Shown here: positions 27,901-36,651 of the stretch, one piece after another
Position numbering within the stretch: position 1 is the stretch's first letter
Layout: the number at the start of each line of letters is the position of its first letter
Position numbers and translations under genes: made by a program
The notes under the pieces: generated by a model
What the model was told of the DNA's origin: nothing
Seen by the model: only the letters and a program-made list of their open reading frames with translations
Database searches by the model: none
Assembly: GCF_001584335.1 (NCBI RefSeq)
Contig: NZ_LSBB01000020.1
Span: forward strand, 186,001 to 250,000
Source of the DNA: Bacillus atrophaeus
GTDB lineage: Bacteria; Bacillota; Bacilli; Bacillales; Bacillaceae
Length of the DNA: 64,000 nt
Reading direction: 5' to 3'

Positions 27901-29742
27901 ATGTGCGGTATTACGGGTTGGGTCGATTTTAAAAAGCAGCTCGTCCAAGAAAAACAAACGATGAACAAAATGACAGACACTCTTTCCAAACGAGGACCTG
28001 ATGATACAAACGTTTGGGGAAAGCATCATGTTTTATTCGGACATAAAAGGCTTGCGGTTGTGGACATTGAAGGCGGGCGCCAGCCGATGGCTTGTACTTT
28101 TCAAGGAAATACGTATACCATCATTTACAATGGCGAACTGTATAATACAGAAGATTTACGAAAAGAACTGCAGGCTCGCGGCCATCGGTTCGAACGGACT
28201 TCTGACACGGAGGTCTTGCTGCACAGCTATATTGAATGGCAGGAAGAATGCGTTCATCGCCTGAATGGCATTTTTGCCTTTGCCGTTTGGGATGAAAAAC
28301 GGAATCAGTTATTTGCGGCGAGGGATCGGCTCGGCGTGAAGCCGTTTTTTTATACGGAGAAAGGTTCTTCGTTTCTATTTGGCTCCGAAATCAAAGCCAT
28401 ACTCGCCCATCCTGATGTACCGGCCCGCGTGGACAGAAACGGGCTTGCCGAGATATTTGGGCTCGGCCCGTCTAGAACCCCCGGCATGGGTGTATTTAAA
28501 GGGATAAAAGAAGTTCGTCCCGCACACGCACTGACCTTTACAAAAGACGGGCTGAATATGTGGCGCTATTGGAATGTGGAAAGCAAGAAACATACAGACA
28601 GCTTTGGCGAGACTGTCGCAAACGTAAGGTACTTATTTCAAGACGCGGTGACACGACAGCTCGTGTCGGATGTGCCGGTCTGTACGTTCTTATCCGGCGG
28701 GCTTGATTCAAGCGCCATCACTGCCATTGCAGCAGGCCATTTTGAAAAAGAAGGAAAAGGCCCGCTTCATACTTATTCGATTGATTACGAGGAGAACGAC
28801 AAATTTTTTAAGGCAAGCGCGTTTCAGCCGAACGACGATGGCCCGTGGATTGAAAAAATGACAGAAGCATTCGGCACACAGCATCACAAATGTGTTATAA
28901 GCCAGGCAAAGCTTGTTGAATATTTGGAAGAAGCTGTGTATGTGAGAGATTTGCCGGGAATGGCGGATGTCGATTCTTCTTTACTGTGGTTTTGCCGGGA
29001 GATGAAAAAAGACTTTGTCGTCGGCCTCTCCGGGGAGTGTGCGGATGAAATATTCGGCGGGTATCCGTGGTTCCATACTGCTGATGCGGAGGCGGGATTT
29101 CCGTGGATGAGATCTACAGAAGAGCGGATTACCCTGTTACAAGATTCGTGGCAAAAAAAGCTGAATCTGAGAGAATACGTGAATGCCAAATATGAAGAAA
29201 CCTTGGCGGAAACGCCGTTATTAGACGGAGAAACCGGGGAAGATAAAGTGAGAAGACAGCTTTTCTATTTGAATATGCTGTGGTTTATGACAAATCTATT
29301 GGATCGCAAGGACCGGATGAGCATGGGTGCAAGCCTTGAAGTGCGGGTTCCGTTTGCCGACCACCGCCTTGTGGAGTATGTATGGAATATACCGTGGGAA
29401 TACAAAATGCATGATCAGCGGGAAAAGGGGATTTTACGCAAAGCGCTTGAGGGGATTTTACCAGACGAGATTTTGTACCGCAAAAAAAGCCCTTATCCAA
29501 AAACCCATCACCCGGAATACACAAGAGCGGTCAGTGAGTGGCTGAAACAACTTCTGAGCAAGAAGGATTCGGTGCTTCACACGCTTCTGAACAAAAATAA
29601 AATGGATCAGCTATTAGAAACGGAAGGTTCATCCTTTCAGGTGCCTTGGTTTGGGCAGTTAATGAAGGGGCCGCAGCTGATTGCGCATCTTGCTCAAATC
29701 CATACATGGTTTGAAGCATACCGTATTGATATAGACGAATAA
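27901..29742 (+). CDS. asnO: Asparagine synthetase AsnO (glutamine-hydrolysing)
   Basis: AsnO makes asparagine from aspartate, glutamine and ATP; among the three B. subtilis synthetases it is the one needed for sporulation. The 613-residue protein begins MCGITGWVDF, giving the N-terminal nucleophile Cys2 after Met removal. It has the glutaminase motifs RLAVVDIEGGRQPM and IYNGELYN, then the synthetase domain with the PP-loop FLSGGLDSSAITA (about 255) and GLSGECADEIFGGY. Length and start agree with the family. The ribosome site (GGAG) is distant and weak. A perfect terminator follows. Confidence 0.95.
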   Translation: MCGITGWVDFKKQLVQEKQTMNKMTDTLSKRGPDDTNVWGKHHVLFGHKRLAVVDIEGGRQPMACTFQGNTYTIIYNGELYNTEDLRKELQARGHRFERTSDTEVLLHSYIEWQEECVHRLNGIFAFAVWDEKRNQLFAARDRLGVKPFFYTEKGSSFLFGSEIKAILAHPDVPARVDRNGLAEIFGLGPSRTPGMGVFKGIKEVRPAHALTFTKDGLNMWRYWNVESKKHTDSFGETVANVRYLFQDAVTRQLVSDVPVCTFLSGGLDSSAITAIAAGHFEKEGKGPLHTYSIDYEENDKFFKASAFQPNDDGPWIEKMTEAFGTQHHKCVISQAKLVEYLEEAVYVRDLPGMADVDSSLLWFCREMKKDFVVGLSGECADEIFGGYPWFHTADAEAGFPWMRSTEERITLLQDSWQKKLNLREYVNAKYEETLAETPLLDGETGEDKVRRQLFYLNMLWFMTNLLDRKDRMSMGASLEVRVPFADHRLVEYVWNIPWEYKMHDQREKGILRKALEGILPDEILYRKKSPYPKTHHPEYTRAVSEWLKQLLSKKDSVLHTLLNKNKMDQLLETEGSSFQVPWFGQLMKGPQLIAHLAQIHTWFEAYRIDIDE

Positions 29743-29746
29743 AATT

Positions 29747-29785
29747 CATATGCCGGTTCCTGATAAGGAACCGGCATATGTTTTA
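29747..29785 (+). terminator. Terminator after asnO
   Basis: CATATGCCGGTTCCT (29747-29761) and AGGAACCGGCATATG (29766-29780) form a perfect 15-bp stem with loop GATA, followed by TTTTAT. Confidence 0.9.
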
Positions 29786-29880
29786 TAGATAAAGGACGAG
29801 CTTCGGGATACGATGATATGTGACAAAGCCGCAAAAACATAATAGACTTGGAGAAGAATTTTGGAAAGGAGTGAATACGA

Positions 29881-30702
29881 ATGGCTGATATCAAAAGAGC
29901 CTATCAGCAATGTGAAGAAATCACAAAAACGCATGCCCCGACATGTTATCAAGCATTTACGTTCCTTCCGCTGAAAAGAAGGCAGGCGGCCTGTGCGGTT
30001 TATGCTTTTTGCCATACAGCTATTACGATAGACGATAAAGACGAGCTGTCTGCATTAGAAAGAGATGCGGAACAATTTCTCGCCGGTACATATGAAGAGA
30101 ATCATTTTTTATGGGCTGCGCTTGCCGATGCTTTCCGGCAGTTTGCGTTAGAAGCGGAACCTTTTCGGGAGTTCATCGCCGGTATTCATGAAAATAACGA
30201 AAAAACGAGATTTGAAACGCTTGATGAATTGCTCATGTTTGCATATCAAACGGGAAGCACAGCCGGATTGATGCTTTTGCCGATTCTCACCAAAAGAAAT
30301 AAAGAAAAACTTCGCCAGGCTGCCGTATCCCTCGGCTTGGCTATCCAGCTGACCCGCATGCTGCGGGATGCCGGTAAGGATTATCGCCGGAAAAAGCGTA
30401 TTTGTTTTCCTCAGCAGGCGATGCGGCAATTCGGTTATACAGAAAATGATTTTTGCAATGAGACGGTTAATAAGGCCTTCGTTTCAACATGGGAGTATGT
30501 CGCCTTTGAAGCGGAAGCGTATGCCGAGGAATGCTTCGACGCAATGTCCCTCTTTCCTCGATATTCCCAATCATCAGTAAAAGCCGCAGCTTATTTATAT
30601 AAAGCTGTTTTAGAAAAAATCAGAGCGGAACATTACGAAGTTTTTACCAAGAATATGACGCTGACGGAAGAGGAAGCAGACGCCACCCTGCAGCAGCTAT
30701 AA
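29881..30702 (+). CDS. yisP: YisP, squalene/phytoene synthase-fold protein (prenyl-diphosphate phosphatase type)
   Basis: The 273-residue all-helical protein is of the squalene/phytoene synthase fold. The second Asp-rich motif is present as RMLRDAGKDYRRKKRICFP (about residue 160). The first motif, normally a YxxCRxxDDxxD type, reads AVYAFCHTAITIDDKD here, so the leading aspartates are replaced. This agrees with B. subtilis YisP, reported to act as a farnesyl diphosphate phosphatase rather than a squalene synthase and linked to membrane microdomains and biofilm formation. A GGAAAGGAG site precedes the ATG. Confidence 0.85.
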   Translation: MADIKRAYQQCEEITKTHAPTCYQAFTFLPLKRRQAACAVYAFCHTAITIDDKDELSALERDAEQFLAGTYEENHFLWAALADAFRQFALEAEPFREFIAGIHENNEKTRFETLDELLMFAYQTGSTAGLMLLPILTKRNKEKLRQAAVSLGLAIQLTRMLRDAGKDYRRKKRICFPQQAMRQFGYTENDFCNETVNKAFVSTWEYVAFEAEAYAEECFDAMSLFPRYSQSSVKAAAYLYKAVLEKIRAEHYEVFTKNMTLTEEEADATLQQL

Positions 30703-30704
30703 AA

Positions 30705-30735
30705 AAATCCCGGCTCTCTTTAGAGACCGGGATTT
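30705..30735. terminator. Terminator between convergent yisP and yisQ
   Basis: AAATCCCGG (30705-30713) pairs with CCGGGATTT (30727-30735), with extra TCTC/GAGA pairing inside. It overlaps the stop end of yisQ. Confidence 0.8.
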
Positions 30736-32101
30736 ATGCCATTCCTTTTTGAATCCAAATTCGGGAGCGCCATCTTCTGTACATTAAAATTCCTCTGACC
30801 CATTCATCCGCGATAAAGGAAATCCAAACACCGGCAAGGCCGAATCCTAAATGGATGCCGAAAAGATACGCGAGCGGAAGTCCGATGCCCCACATTGAGA
30901 TCATCGCCATGTAGACCGGAAACTTCGCATCACCAGCAGCACGCAAGGAGTTGATGATGATGACATTAAATGAACGGCCGGGTTCAAGAATAATCGTCAT
31001 GACAATCAGCATGCTTGCTGTTGCGATAATATCAGGGTTCTGGCTGAAGATGCCGATGAGCTGTTTGGAAAACAGAGACATGATAACTGAAGTTCCCGCA
31101 GCGATTCCAAGCGCCCAATACAGGCTTTTCATACAGCGGTCATAGGCATTGTCAAATTGTTTGGCGCCGATATAACGGCCGATTAAAATCTGTGTTCCTT
31201 GACTGATGGCGGTCCCAAACAGCAGGATAAACATTGTGATGTTTTGTGTGTATACTTTTGTAGTGAGAGCCTGTGCGCCCATAATGGCGATAAAATAGGT
31301 AATCACCATTTGTGAAATGTTGTAGGAAAGCTGCTCCCCGGCAGAAGGAATTCCGATTTTCAGCAGCTTGCGCAAATGCTCTTTATGCACGTGAAACACT
31401 TTTTTCAATGTCAACGTTAGATTGATGCGTTTATTAACAATTACGATCATAGCAATTAATCCAATGACGCGGGCGATGGATGTTGACATGGCCACGCCGG
31501 CCACGCCGAGAACAGGCAATCCGAACGGCCCGAAAATGACGAGAAAGTTACCGGCAATATTTAAAACGTTCATGCCGATGGTGACAAACATTGTATCTTT
31601 TGTATAGCCGTAGCTCTTTAAAATCGCACTGAACGTCATGATTAACGCCTGAATAAATGAAAGGCCTCCGACAACCTGTAAAAAGATTTTCGCATCGGGC
31701 ATCAGGTCATTGGTCAGCCCCATCATATGCAGCATCGGAACGGCTGCCATAAACACAGCGGCGCTGATGACGAGACTGATAACAAAGTTAGCCCCGATGG
31801 ATACGTAAGCGACCTCTATCGCTTCTTTCTTTTGCTTTGAACCCAAAAATTGAGAAATAATGATAGTCGTTCCTGTAGCGATAAAGCTGAACATCACGAT
31901 AATTAAATTCAAAATCTGGTTGCTCACACCGACCGCAGCCACGCTGTTATCGGAATATTGACTGAGCATCAGAGTGTCGGCATTCCCCATAAACATATAT
32001 AATGAAACCTCAATAAATATCGGCCAAGTCAGCGAAAATAATGAGAGTTTTTGATCAGCAGGTTGTTTCAATGCAGTTTGACGTAAGACAGCCTGTTTCA
32101 T
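30734..32101 (-). CDS. yisQ: YisQ, MATE-family efflux transporter
   Basis: This 455-residue protein has twelve predicted membrane segments. The MATE signature shows in the N-lobe (LTWPIFIEVSLYMFMGNADTLMLS, SVAAVGVSNQI) and in the symmetrical C-lobe (LLKIGIPSAGEQLSYNISQM). MATE proteins export cationic compounds using Na or H gradients. The ATG at 32101 behind AAAGGGG is chosen; a longer frame lacks a ribosome site. It is divergent from the AraC-family gene yisR. Substrate unknown. Confidence 0.9.
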   Translation of the reverse strand: MKQAVLRQTALKQPADQKLSLFSLTWPIFIEVSLYMFMGNADTLMLSQYSDNSVAAVGVSNQILNLIIVMFSFIATGTTIIISQFLGSKQKKEAIEVAYVSIGANFVISLVISAAVFMAAVPMLHMMGLTNDLMPDAKIFLQVVGGLSFIQALIMTFSAILKSYGYTKDTMFVTIGMNVLNIAGNFLVIFGPFGLPVLGVAGVAMSTSIARVIGLIAMIVIVNKRINLTLTLKKVFHVHKEHLRKLLKIGIPSAGEQLSYNISQMVITYFIAIMGAQALTTKVYTQNITMFILLFGTAISQGTQILIGRYIGAKQFDNAYDRCMKSLYWALGIAAGTSVIMSLFSKQLIGIFSQNPDIIATASMLIVMTIILEPGRSFNVIIINSLRAAGDAKFPVYMAMISMWGIGLPLAYLFGIHLGFGLAGVWISFIADEWVRGILMYRRWRSRIWIQKGMA

Positions 32102-32223
32102 AGCGCTACCCCTTTCTTTTAAAAAAATCAACGTTTTAAAGTGTACCGCCATTTCCTTATAATAAAAAGGGAGAGAACCGAAACTTCTTGCAATAATCCG
32201 ACTTAAAAAGGAGGATGAAAAAA

Positions 32224-33087
32224 GTGCCGCGCATCATGTTTACAGTGCCGCCTTTTCCGGTCTTTATCGCAGCCGGTGAAGGTGTTTTTAAAAAAGGCGA
32301 AATGCATGCGAGACGAATTTTTTCCGTATTTGATCTTATCTATGTAAAACAAGGAACCTTATATATAACAGAAAATGACCAGACCTTCTCGGTGGGAGGA
32401 GGCGAATATATTTTGCTGTCGCCCGGCTTGGAGCATTTCGGCTCAAGGGGCTGTGAAGAAAATACTTCCTATTATTGGCTTCATTTCGACGAAAAAAGGT
32501 ATGAATTCACGCAAAAAGGCGGAAACAATTGGGCGGAGCTGCTGCAGGAAAAAGGCAGCTTTGAAGAGCCGGCCCGCTATCGCCTGGCCTTGCCTCGCAA
32601 AGGAAAGGTGCAGCGTCCGCTATTTATGGAAAAACAATTTGACAGCTTAATGGATTACACTGCTGAAAACTCGGATTTGCCGCTGCGCAAGCAAATCCTG
32701 TTCGAAGAGCTTTTGCTGCATCTCCAAAAAGAGTCATTTCAGATTCCGTCAGCTAAAGAGCGGGTCGCATGGGACGCCGCCAGATACTTGCAAGAGCATT
32801 ATAAAGAGCGGGTGACGATAAAGGACCTCTCTTACGCGCTCCACTATCATCAGGATTACGTGACCCGCTGTATGCAGCAAGTGCTCGGAGTAACTCCGGG
32901 CCAATATACAAACAAGGTGAGAATGACAGAGGCGAAGCGCCTGCTGTCTTCAACAAATGACAAAATGGGGGTTATCGCGGAAACCATCGGAATGGAGGAC
33001 CCGACTTATTTTTCAAAGCTCTTCAAACAGACTGAAGGCGTGTCACCGATTGAATACCGTAAAATCGTAAGCCGTAAAATCGAGTAG
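32224..33087 (+). CDS. yisR: YisR, AraC-family transcriptional regulator
   Basis: The 287-residue protein has an N-terminal cupin-like ligand domain (RIFSVFDLIYVKQGTLYITEND, GGGEYILLSPGLEHFGS) and a C-terminal AraC double helix-turn-helix at about residues 185-285, with VTIKDLSYALHYHQDYVTRCMQQVLGVTP and GVIAETIGMEDPTYFSKLFKQTEGVSPIEYRK. The GTG at 32224 is preferred: the ATG at 32215 abuts the AGGAGG site, while GTG is nine bases away and gives the B. subtilis length. It is divergent from the yisQ pump and may control it, which is inference. Confidence 0.88.
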   Translation: MPRIMFTVPPFPVFIAAGEGVFKKGEMHARRIFSVFDLIYVKQGTLYITENDQTFSVGGGEYILLSPGLEHFGSRGCEENTSYYWLHFDEKRYEFTQKGGNNWAELLQEKGSFEEPARYRLALPRKGKVQRPLFMEKQFDSLMDYTAENSDLPLRKQILFEELLLHLQKESFQIPSAKERVAWDAARYLQEHYKERVTIKDLSYALHYHQDYVTRCMQQVLGVTPGQYTNKVRMTEAKRLLSSTNDKMGVIAETIGMEDPTYFSKLFKQTEGVSPIEYRKIVSRKIE

Positions 33088-33101
33088 TTATTTTTCAATA
33101 T

Positions 33102-33130
33102 TTGACAATAAAGTGAATGTTTTATAGAAA
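33102..33130 (+). promoter_or_regulatory. Possible promoter of the heme O synthase gene
   Basis: A perfect TTGACA (33102-33107) is followed after 17 bases by TAGAAA (33125-33130), a weak -10. It lies in the yisR-ctaO gap. Confidence 0.4.
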
Positions 33131-33212
33131 CGTTTCGTATGTACACCTTCTCTTGGTAGGATAGAATAGGGCGGTTTCTATTCGTCTGAAAGATAAGAGG
33201 AGGTGCTGATTT

Positions 33213-34157
33213 GTGGATAAACCTGAAGCGGTTTTCGGTTTTGAGCAAAACCGGGTCACAATTAAAGATTATATCAAGCTTGTAAAACCGGGAATTATTA
33301 TATCAAACTCAATTGCCGCATTCGGCGGGTTTTGGATCGCTTATGTGAGTTCAGAAAAAGCTTTAACAGGCTCCGCGTTTTTTGTGACCATGCTGGCGGC
33401 TATGATCGGAACGGCGTTTGTTATGGCCTCAGGCACAGTATATAACAATTATTTTGACAGAAAGATTGATGCCAAAATGGCCCGTACACGTCATCGGGCA
33501 TCTGTCACTGGGAAAATGTCTGCGGCCTCGATTATCACTTTTGGTACATTCTTAGGAATAGCCGGACTGGGGATGCTGGCGGCACTGAATGTGTTAACCG
33601 CTGTTTTAGGTTTTTTAGCTTTTATTTTCTATGCCGTGATTTATACGATCTGGTTTAAAAGGACGTCCGTCTGGAGCACGGTTGTGGGGAGTTTTCCGGG
33701 AGCCGCGCCGCCATTGATGGGATATTGCGCTGTGGCGGGACATATAGACATGACAGCAGTTGTACTGTACGCCATTATGTTCTTATGGCAGCCTCCTCAT
33801 TTTTGGGCAATCGGCATCAGGCGAAAAGAAGAGTATCGAGCGGCAGGCGTCCCGCTATTGCCGGTTGTAAAAGGCAATCATGTCACAAAAATAAGCATAC
33901 ACCGGTATATTACAGTGCTTGTTCCCGTTACACTTTTGCTTTCCTTTTATGTCGGCCTTCATCATTTGAGCCCGCTCTATTTTATTTCTGCCTTAATCCT
34001 CGGATTCATATGGATATATAAAAGCTATCAGGGATTTAAAACGGATGATGATGTTCAATGGTCAAAGGGGATGTTTATCTATTCTCTTTTTTATTTTTGT
34101 ATATTGTTTTTCATTATGATGATCGACTCTTTCGTCATGGCTTTTTTTGTACAATGA
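33213..34157 (+). CDS. ctaO: Protoheme IX farnesyltransferase (heme O synthase, CtaB/CtaO type)
   Basis: The 314-residue membrane protein belongs to the UbiA prenyltransferases and makes heme O from heme B and farnesyl diphosphate for cytochrome oxidases. It has about nine membrane segments and the first Asp motif NNYFDRKIDAKMARTRHR (near residue 80), plus FPGAAPPLMGY, FLWQPPHFWAIGI and RAAGVPLLPVVKG, typical of CyoE/CtaB. The GTG start is seven bases after AGGAGGTG. I do not recall this gene between yisR and degA in B. subtilis 168, where ctaB and ctaO lie elsewhere; the choice of ctaO over ctaB is a guess. Confidence 0.85.
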   Translation: MDKPEAVFGFEQNRVTIKDYIKLVKPGIIISNSIAAFGGFWIAYVSSEKALTGSAFFVTMLAAMIGTAFVMASGTVYNNYFDRKIDAKMARTRHRASVTGKMSAASIITFGTFLGIAGLGMLAALNVLTAVLGFLAFIFYAVIYTIWFKRTSVWSTVVGSFPGAAPPLMGYCAVAGHIDMTAVVLYAIMFLWQPPHFWAIGIRRKEEYRAAGVPLLPVVKGNHVTKISIHRYITVLVPVTLLLSFYVGLHHLSPLYFISALILGFIWIYKSYQGFKTDDDVQWSKGMFIYSLFYFCILFFIMMIDSFVMAFFVQ

Positions 34158-34263
34158 TAAACGATGCCTCATATCCTGGACCTGTCCACCTTCCGCAGCC
34201 CTGTTCTTTTCTGATAAAATAATGAAACACGAAAATGGTGAAGGAACGGATGAGGGATTTATG

Positions 34264-35298
34264 ATGAAAAAAACAATTTATGACGTGGCAAAAGCGGCAG
34301 GCGTCTCCATTACAACAGTATCGCGTGTCATTAACAATACCGGCAGAATCAGCGTGAAAACCCGGCAGAAGGTGATGCGTGTCATGAAAGAAATGGATTA
34401 TCTGCCTAATGTGCACGCCTCCGCGCTGACAGGAAAACGCTCGAATATTATCGGTCTGCTGACTCCGGATATATCGAACCCCTTTTTTGGCGAGCTGGCA
34501 AAAAGCATTGAAGACAGGGCAGACGAGCTTGGGTTCAATATCATTATTTGCAGCACGGATCATGATTCGAAAAAAGAATCGAAATACTTCTCAATTCTCA
34601 AGCAAAAAAGCGTGGACGGTATCATTTTTGCCACAGGAATTGAGAATCATGACAGTATGTCCGCATTAGAAGATATCGTCAATGATGAAATCCCGCTTGC
34701 CATGATTTCTCAAGATAAACCGCTCGTTCCGATGGACATCGTCATTATCGACGATTTTCTCGGCGGCTATGTGGCAACGAACCATTTGCTGTCCTTGGGC
34801 CATAGAAAAATCGCCTGCATCATGGGGGACGGCTCCACAACAGGTGAAAAAGACAGGATGAAAGGATTTCGGCAGGCCATGCAGGAGGCGGACGTGCCGA
34901 TTGATGATTCGCTCTTTGTCCCGACAGTATTTTCATTGAAAAGCGGGAAAGAAGAAGCGGGCAAATTGTTTGATCGAAGCATGCCGACCGCCATTTTTGC
35001 ATTTAACGACGTTTTGGCGTGCGCGGCGATTCAGGCGGCGAGAGAAAGGGGAATCAAGGTGCCGGAGGATCTGTCCATCATCGGATTCGACAATACCGTT
35101 CTTGCAGAAATGGTCGATCCGCCGCTCACCACGATGTCTCAGCCGATTCCTGAAATGGGCCGCCGAGTCGTCGAACTGCTTGTTGATGAAATGAAAGGAA
35201 AGAAAACGGCAAAACAAAAAATCATGTTGCCACCCGAGCTTGTCATCAGACATTCTACCGCTAGATTAAAAGACATTCCGCCAGTCCGGCTTTCATAG
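34264..35298 (+). CDS. iolQ: LacI-family repressor IolQ (DegA)
   Basis: The 344-residue protein has the LacI DNA-binding N-terminus MKKTIYDVAKAAGVSITTVSRVINN with hinge LTGKRSNIIGLLTP, then a periplasmic-binding-like effector domain (FGELAKSIEDRA, FNDVLACAAIQAA, DLSIIGFDNT). It was first named DegA and later described as IolQ, repressor of the adjacent iolX. The site AGAAAGCGCTTGCGCAAA, which I recognise as the IolQ operator type, lies before iolX at 35390. The start at 34264 (second of two ATGs) gives better spacing from GAGGG. Confidence 0.9.
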   Translation: MKKTIYDVAKAAGVSITTVSRVINNTGRISVKTRQKVMRVMKEMDYLPNVHASALTGKRSNIIGLLTPDISNPFFGELAKSIEDRADELGFNIIICSTDHDSKKESKYFSILKQKSVDGIIFATGIENHDSMSALEDIVNDEIPLAMISQDKPLVPMDIVIIDDFLGGYVATNHLLSLGHRKIACIMGDGSTTGEKDRMKGFRQAMQEADVPIDDSLFVPTVFSLKSGKEEAGKLFDRSMPTAIFAFNDVLACAAIQAARERGIKVPEDLSIIGFDNTVLAEMVDPPLTTMSQPIPEMGRRVVELLVDEMKGKKTAKQKIMLPPELVIRHSTARLKDIPPVRLS

Positions 35299-35312
35299 CG
35301 GTCTTTTTTTTG
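35268..35312 (+). terminator. Possible terminator at the end of iolQ
   Basis: AAAGAC..CCGC within the last codons can pair with GCGG..TCTTT just past the stop, followed by a T-run at 35305-35312. The stem is interrupted and overlaps coding sequence. Confidence 0.45.
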
Positions 35313-35389
35313 TGGAAATGAATGTGTGAAAAAACAAAAAACATATTGCGAATGGGAAAAAGGCATTGTAGAATGAAATCACCTCGTTG

Positions 35390-35407
35390 AGAAAGCGCTT
35401 GCGCAAA
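35390..35407 (+). promoter_or_regulatory. IolQ operator upstream of iolX
   Basis: AGAAAGCGCTTGCGCAAA fits the consensus I recall for IolQ (AGAAARCGCTTKCKCAAA) at every position. The central AAGCGCTT is palindromic, as LacI-family sites are. The start of iolX is about 155 bases downstream. Confidence 0.8.
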
Positions 35408-35466
35408 ATTAAGAAAACCGTTAAGCGGCCACTGGATGCTGAAACGGCACTTTATTTCACCTATTA

Positions 35467-35481
35467 TGTAAAGCGCTTTCA
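35467..35481 (+). promoter_or_regulatory. Second LacI-type site (IolQ or CcpA/cre-like) upstream of iolX
   Basis: TGTAAAGCGCTTTCA contains the palindrome AAAGCGCTTT. It shares the core of the first operator and also fits the CcpA cre pattern in 12 of 14 positions. A TATTAT at 35462-35467 could be the iolX -10, placing this site at the transcription start. Confidence 0.55.
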
Positions 35482-35560
35482 TTAAGGGTGATCCCGGACG
35501 GAATCATCACATGTAAAGGCTTCGGCGGCCGGGTCAGACAACATAAGGAGTTGATTGGCA

Positions 35561-36589
35561 ATGACGAATCAAGTAAGATGCGCAGTATTGGGGCTAGGGA
35601 GACTTGGTTACTATCATGCAAGAAACATCATCAACGAAGTACGCGGAGCAAAGCTCGTCAGCGTGTGTGACCCTATGAAGGGAAGGGCCGAGCAGGTCGC
35701 CGAAGAGTTCGGCCTGGAAAAATGGACAGATAATCCGGATGTGATTTTGGAAGATCCTAATATTGACGCCGTTATCATTGTCACCCCGACAAGCACCCAT
35801 GCAGAGATGATCAAAAAAGCCGCGGAACACGGCAAGCAAATCTTCGTTGAGAAGCCGTTGACGCTGAGCCTTGAAGAATCAAAAGAAGTGATAGAAAAGG
35901 TAAAAGAAACAAGCGTCATCTGCCAGGTCGGCTTTATGAGGCGATTCGATCCCGCATATGCAGATGCAAAAAGGCGCATAGACGCCGGAGAAATCGGGAA
36001 GCCCATTTACTTTAAAGGCTTTACGAGGGACAGCGGTTCACCCCCTCCGGAGTTTATCAAACACAGCGGCGGAATTTTTATTGACTGCTCGATACACGAC
36101 TACGACATTGCTCGTTATGTGATGGGAGCCGAAATCACCTCTGTTTCCGGACATGGCCGGATTTTGAACAATCCGTTTATGGAAGAGTACGGTGACGTTG
36201 ATCAAGCGTTAACCTATCTTGAGTTTGATTCAGGTGCGGCCGGTGATGTTGAAGCAAGCAGGACCTCCCCTTACGGCCATGATATCCGAGCGGAAATTAT
36301 CGGGACAGAAGGCAGTATATTTGTTGGAACATTGCGAAATCAGAATGTGACGATCCTAACGTCAGCAGGCAGCAACTATGAGATCATACCAGACTTTCAA
36401 ACTCGCTTTCACGAAGCATATTGCTTAGAACTCCAGCATTTTGCTGAATGCGTTCAAACAGGAAAACGTCCGCTTGTCACCGAGGTCGACGCAACGATCA
36501 ATTTAGAAATCGGAATTGCAGCAACCGACTCATACAAAACCGGCAAACCTGTAAAGATTCACATGGATAAAATTCACGCGGATGTGTAA
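35561..36589 (+). CDS. iolX: scyllo-Inositol 2-dehydrogenase (NAD+) IolX
   Basis: IolX (YisS) oxidises scyllo-inositol to scyllo-inosose with NAD+, feeding the inositol pathway. The 342-residue protein is of the GFO/IDH/MocA family: an N-terminal Rossmann domain (CAVLGLGRLGYYHARNI), EKPLTLSLEES with the catalytic-lysine EKP motif near residue 95, and GGIFIDCSIHDYDIARYVMG with the D-x-x-x-H active-site residues near 170. The ATG at 35561 is ten bases after AAGGAG and gives the B. subtilis length; a TTG at 35555 is too near. It is preceded by IolQ-type operators. Confidence 0.92.
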   Translation: MTNQVRCAVLGLGRLGYYHARNIINEVRGAKLVSVCDPMKGRAEQVAEEFGLEKWTDNPDVILEDPNIDAVIIVTPTSTHAEMIKKAAEHGKQIFVEKPLTLSLEESKEVIEKVKETSVICQVGFMRRFDPAYADAKRRIDAGEIGKPIYFKGFTRDSGSPPPEFIKHSGGIFIDCSIHDYDIARYVMGAEITSVSGHGRILNNPFMEEYGDVDQALTYLEFDSGAAGDVEASRTSPYGHDIRAEIIGTEGSIFVGTLRNQNVTILTSAGSNYEIIPDFQTRFHEAYCLELQHFAECVQTGKRPLVTEVDATINLEIGIAATDSYKTGKPVKIHMDKIHADV

Positions 36590-36651
36590 CACGCCAAAGC
36601 GCCCTTGCAGCAGGATGATGCCGGCTTTGAAAGATGGAAGAGAAAGTGGGA

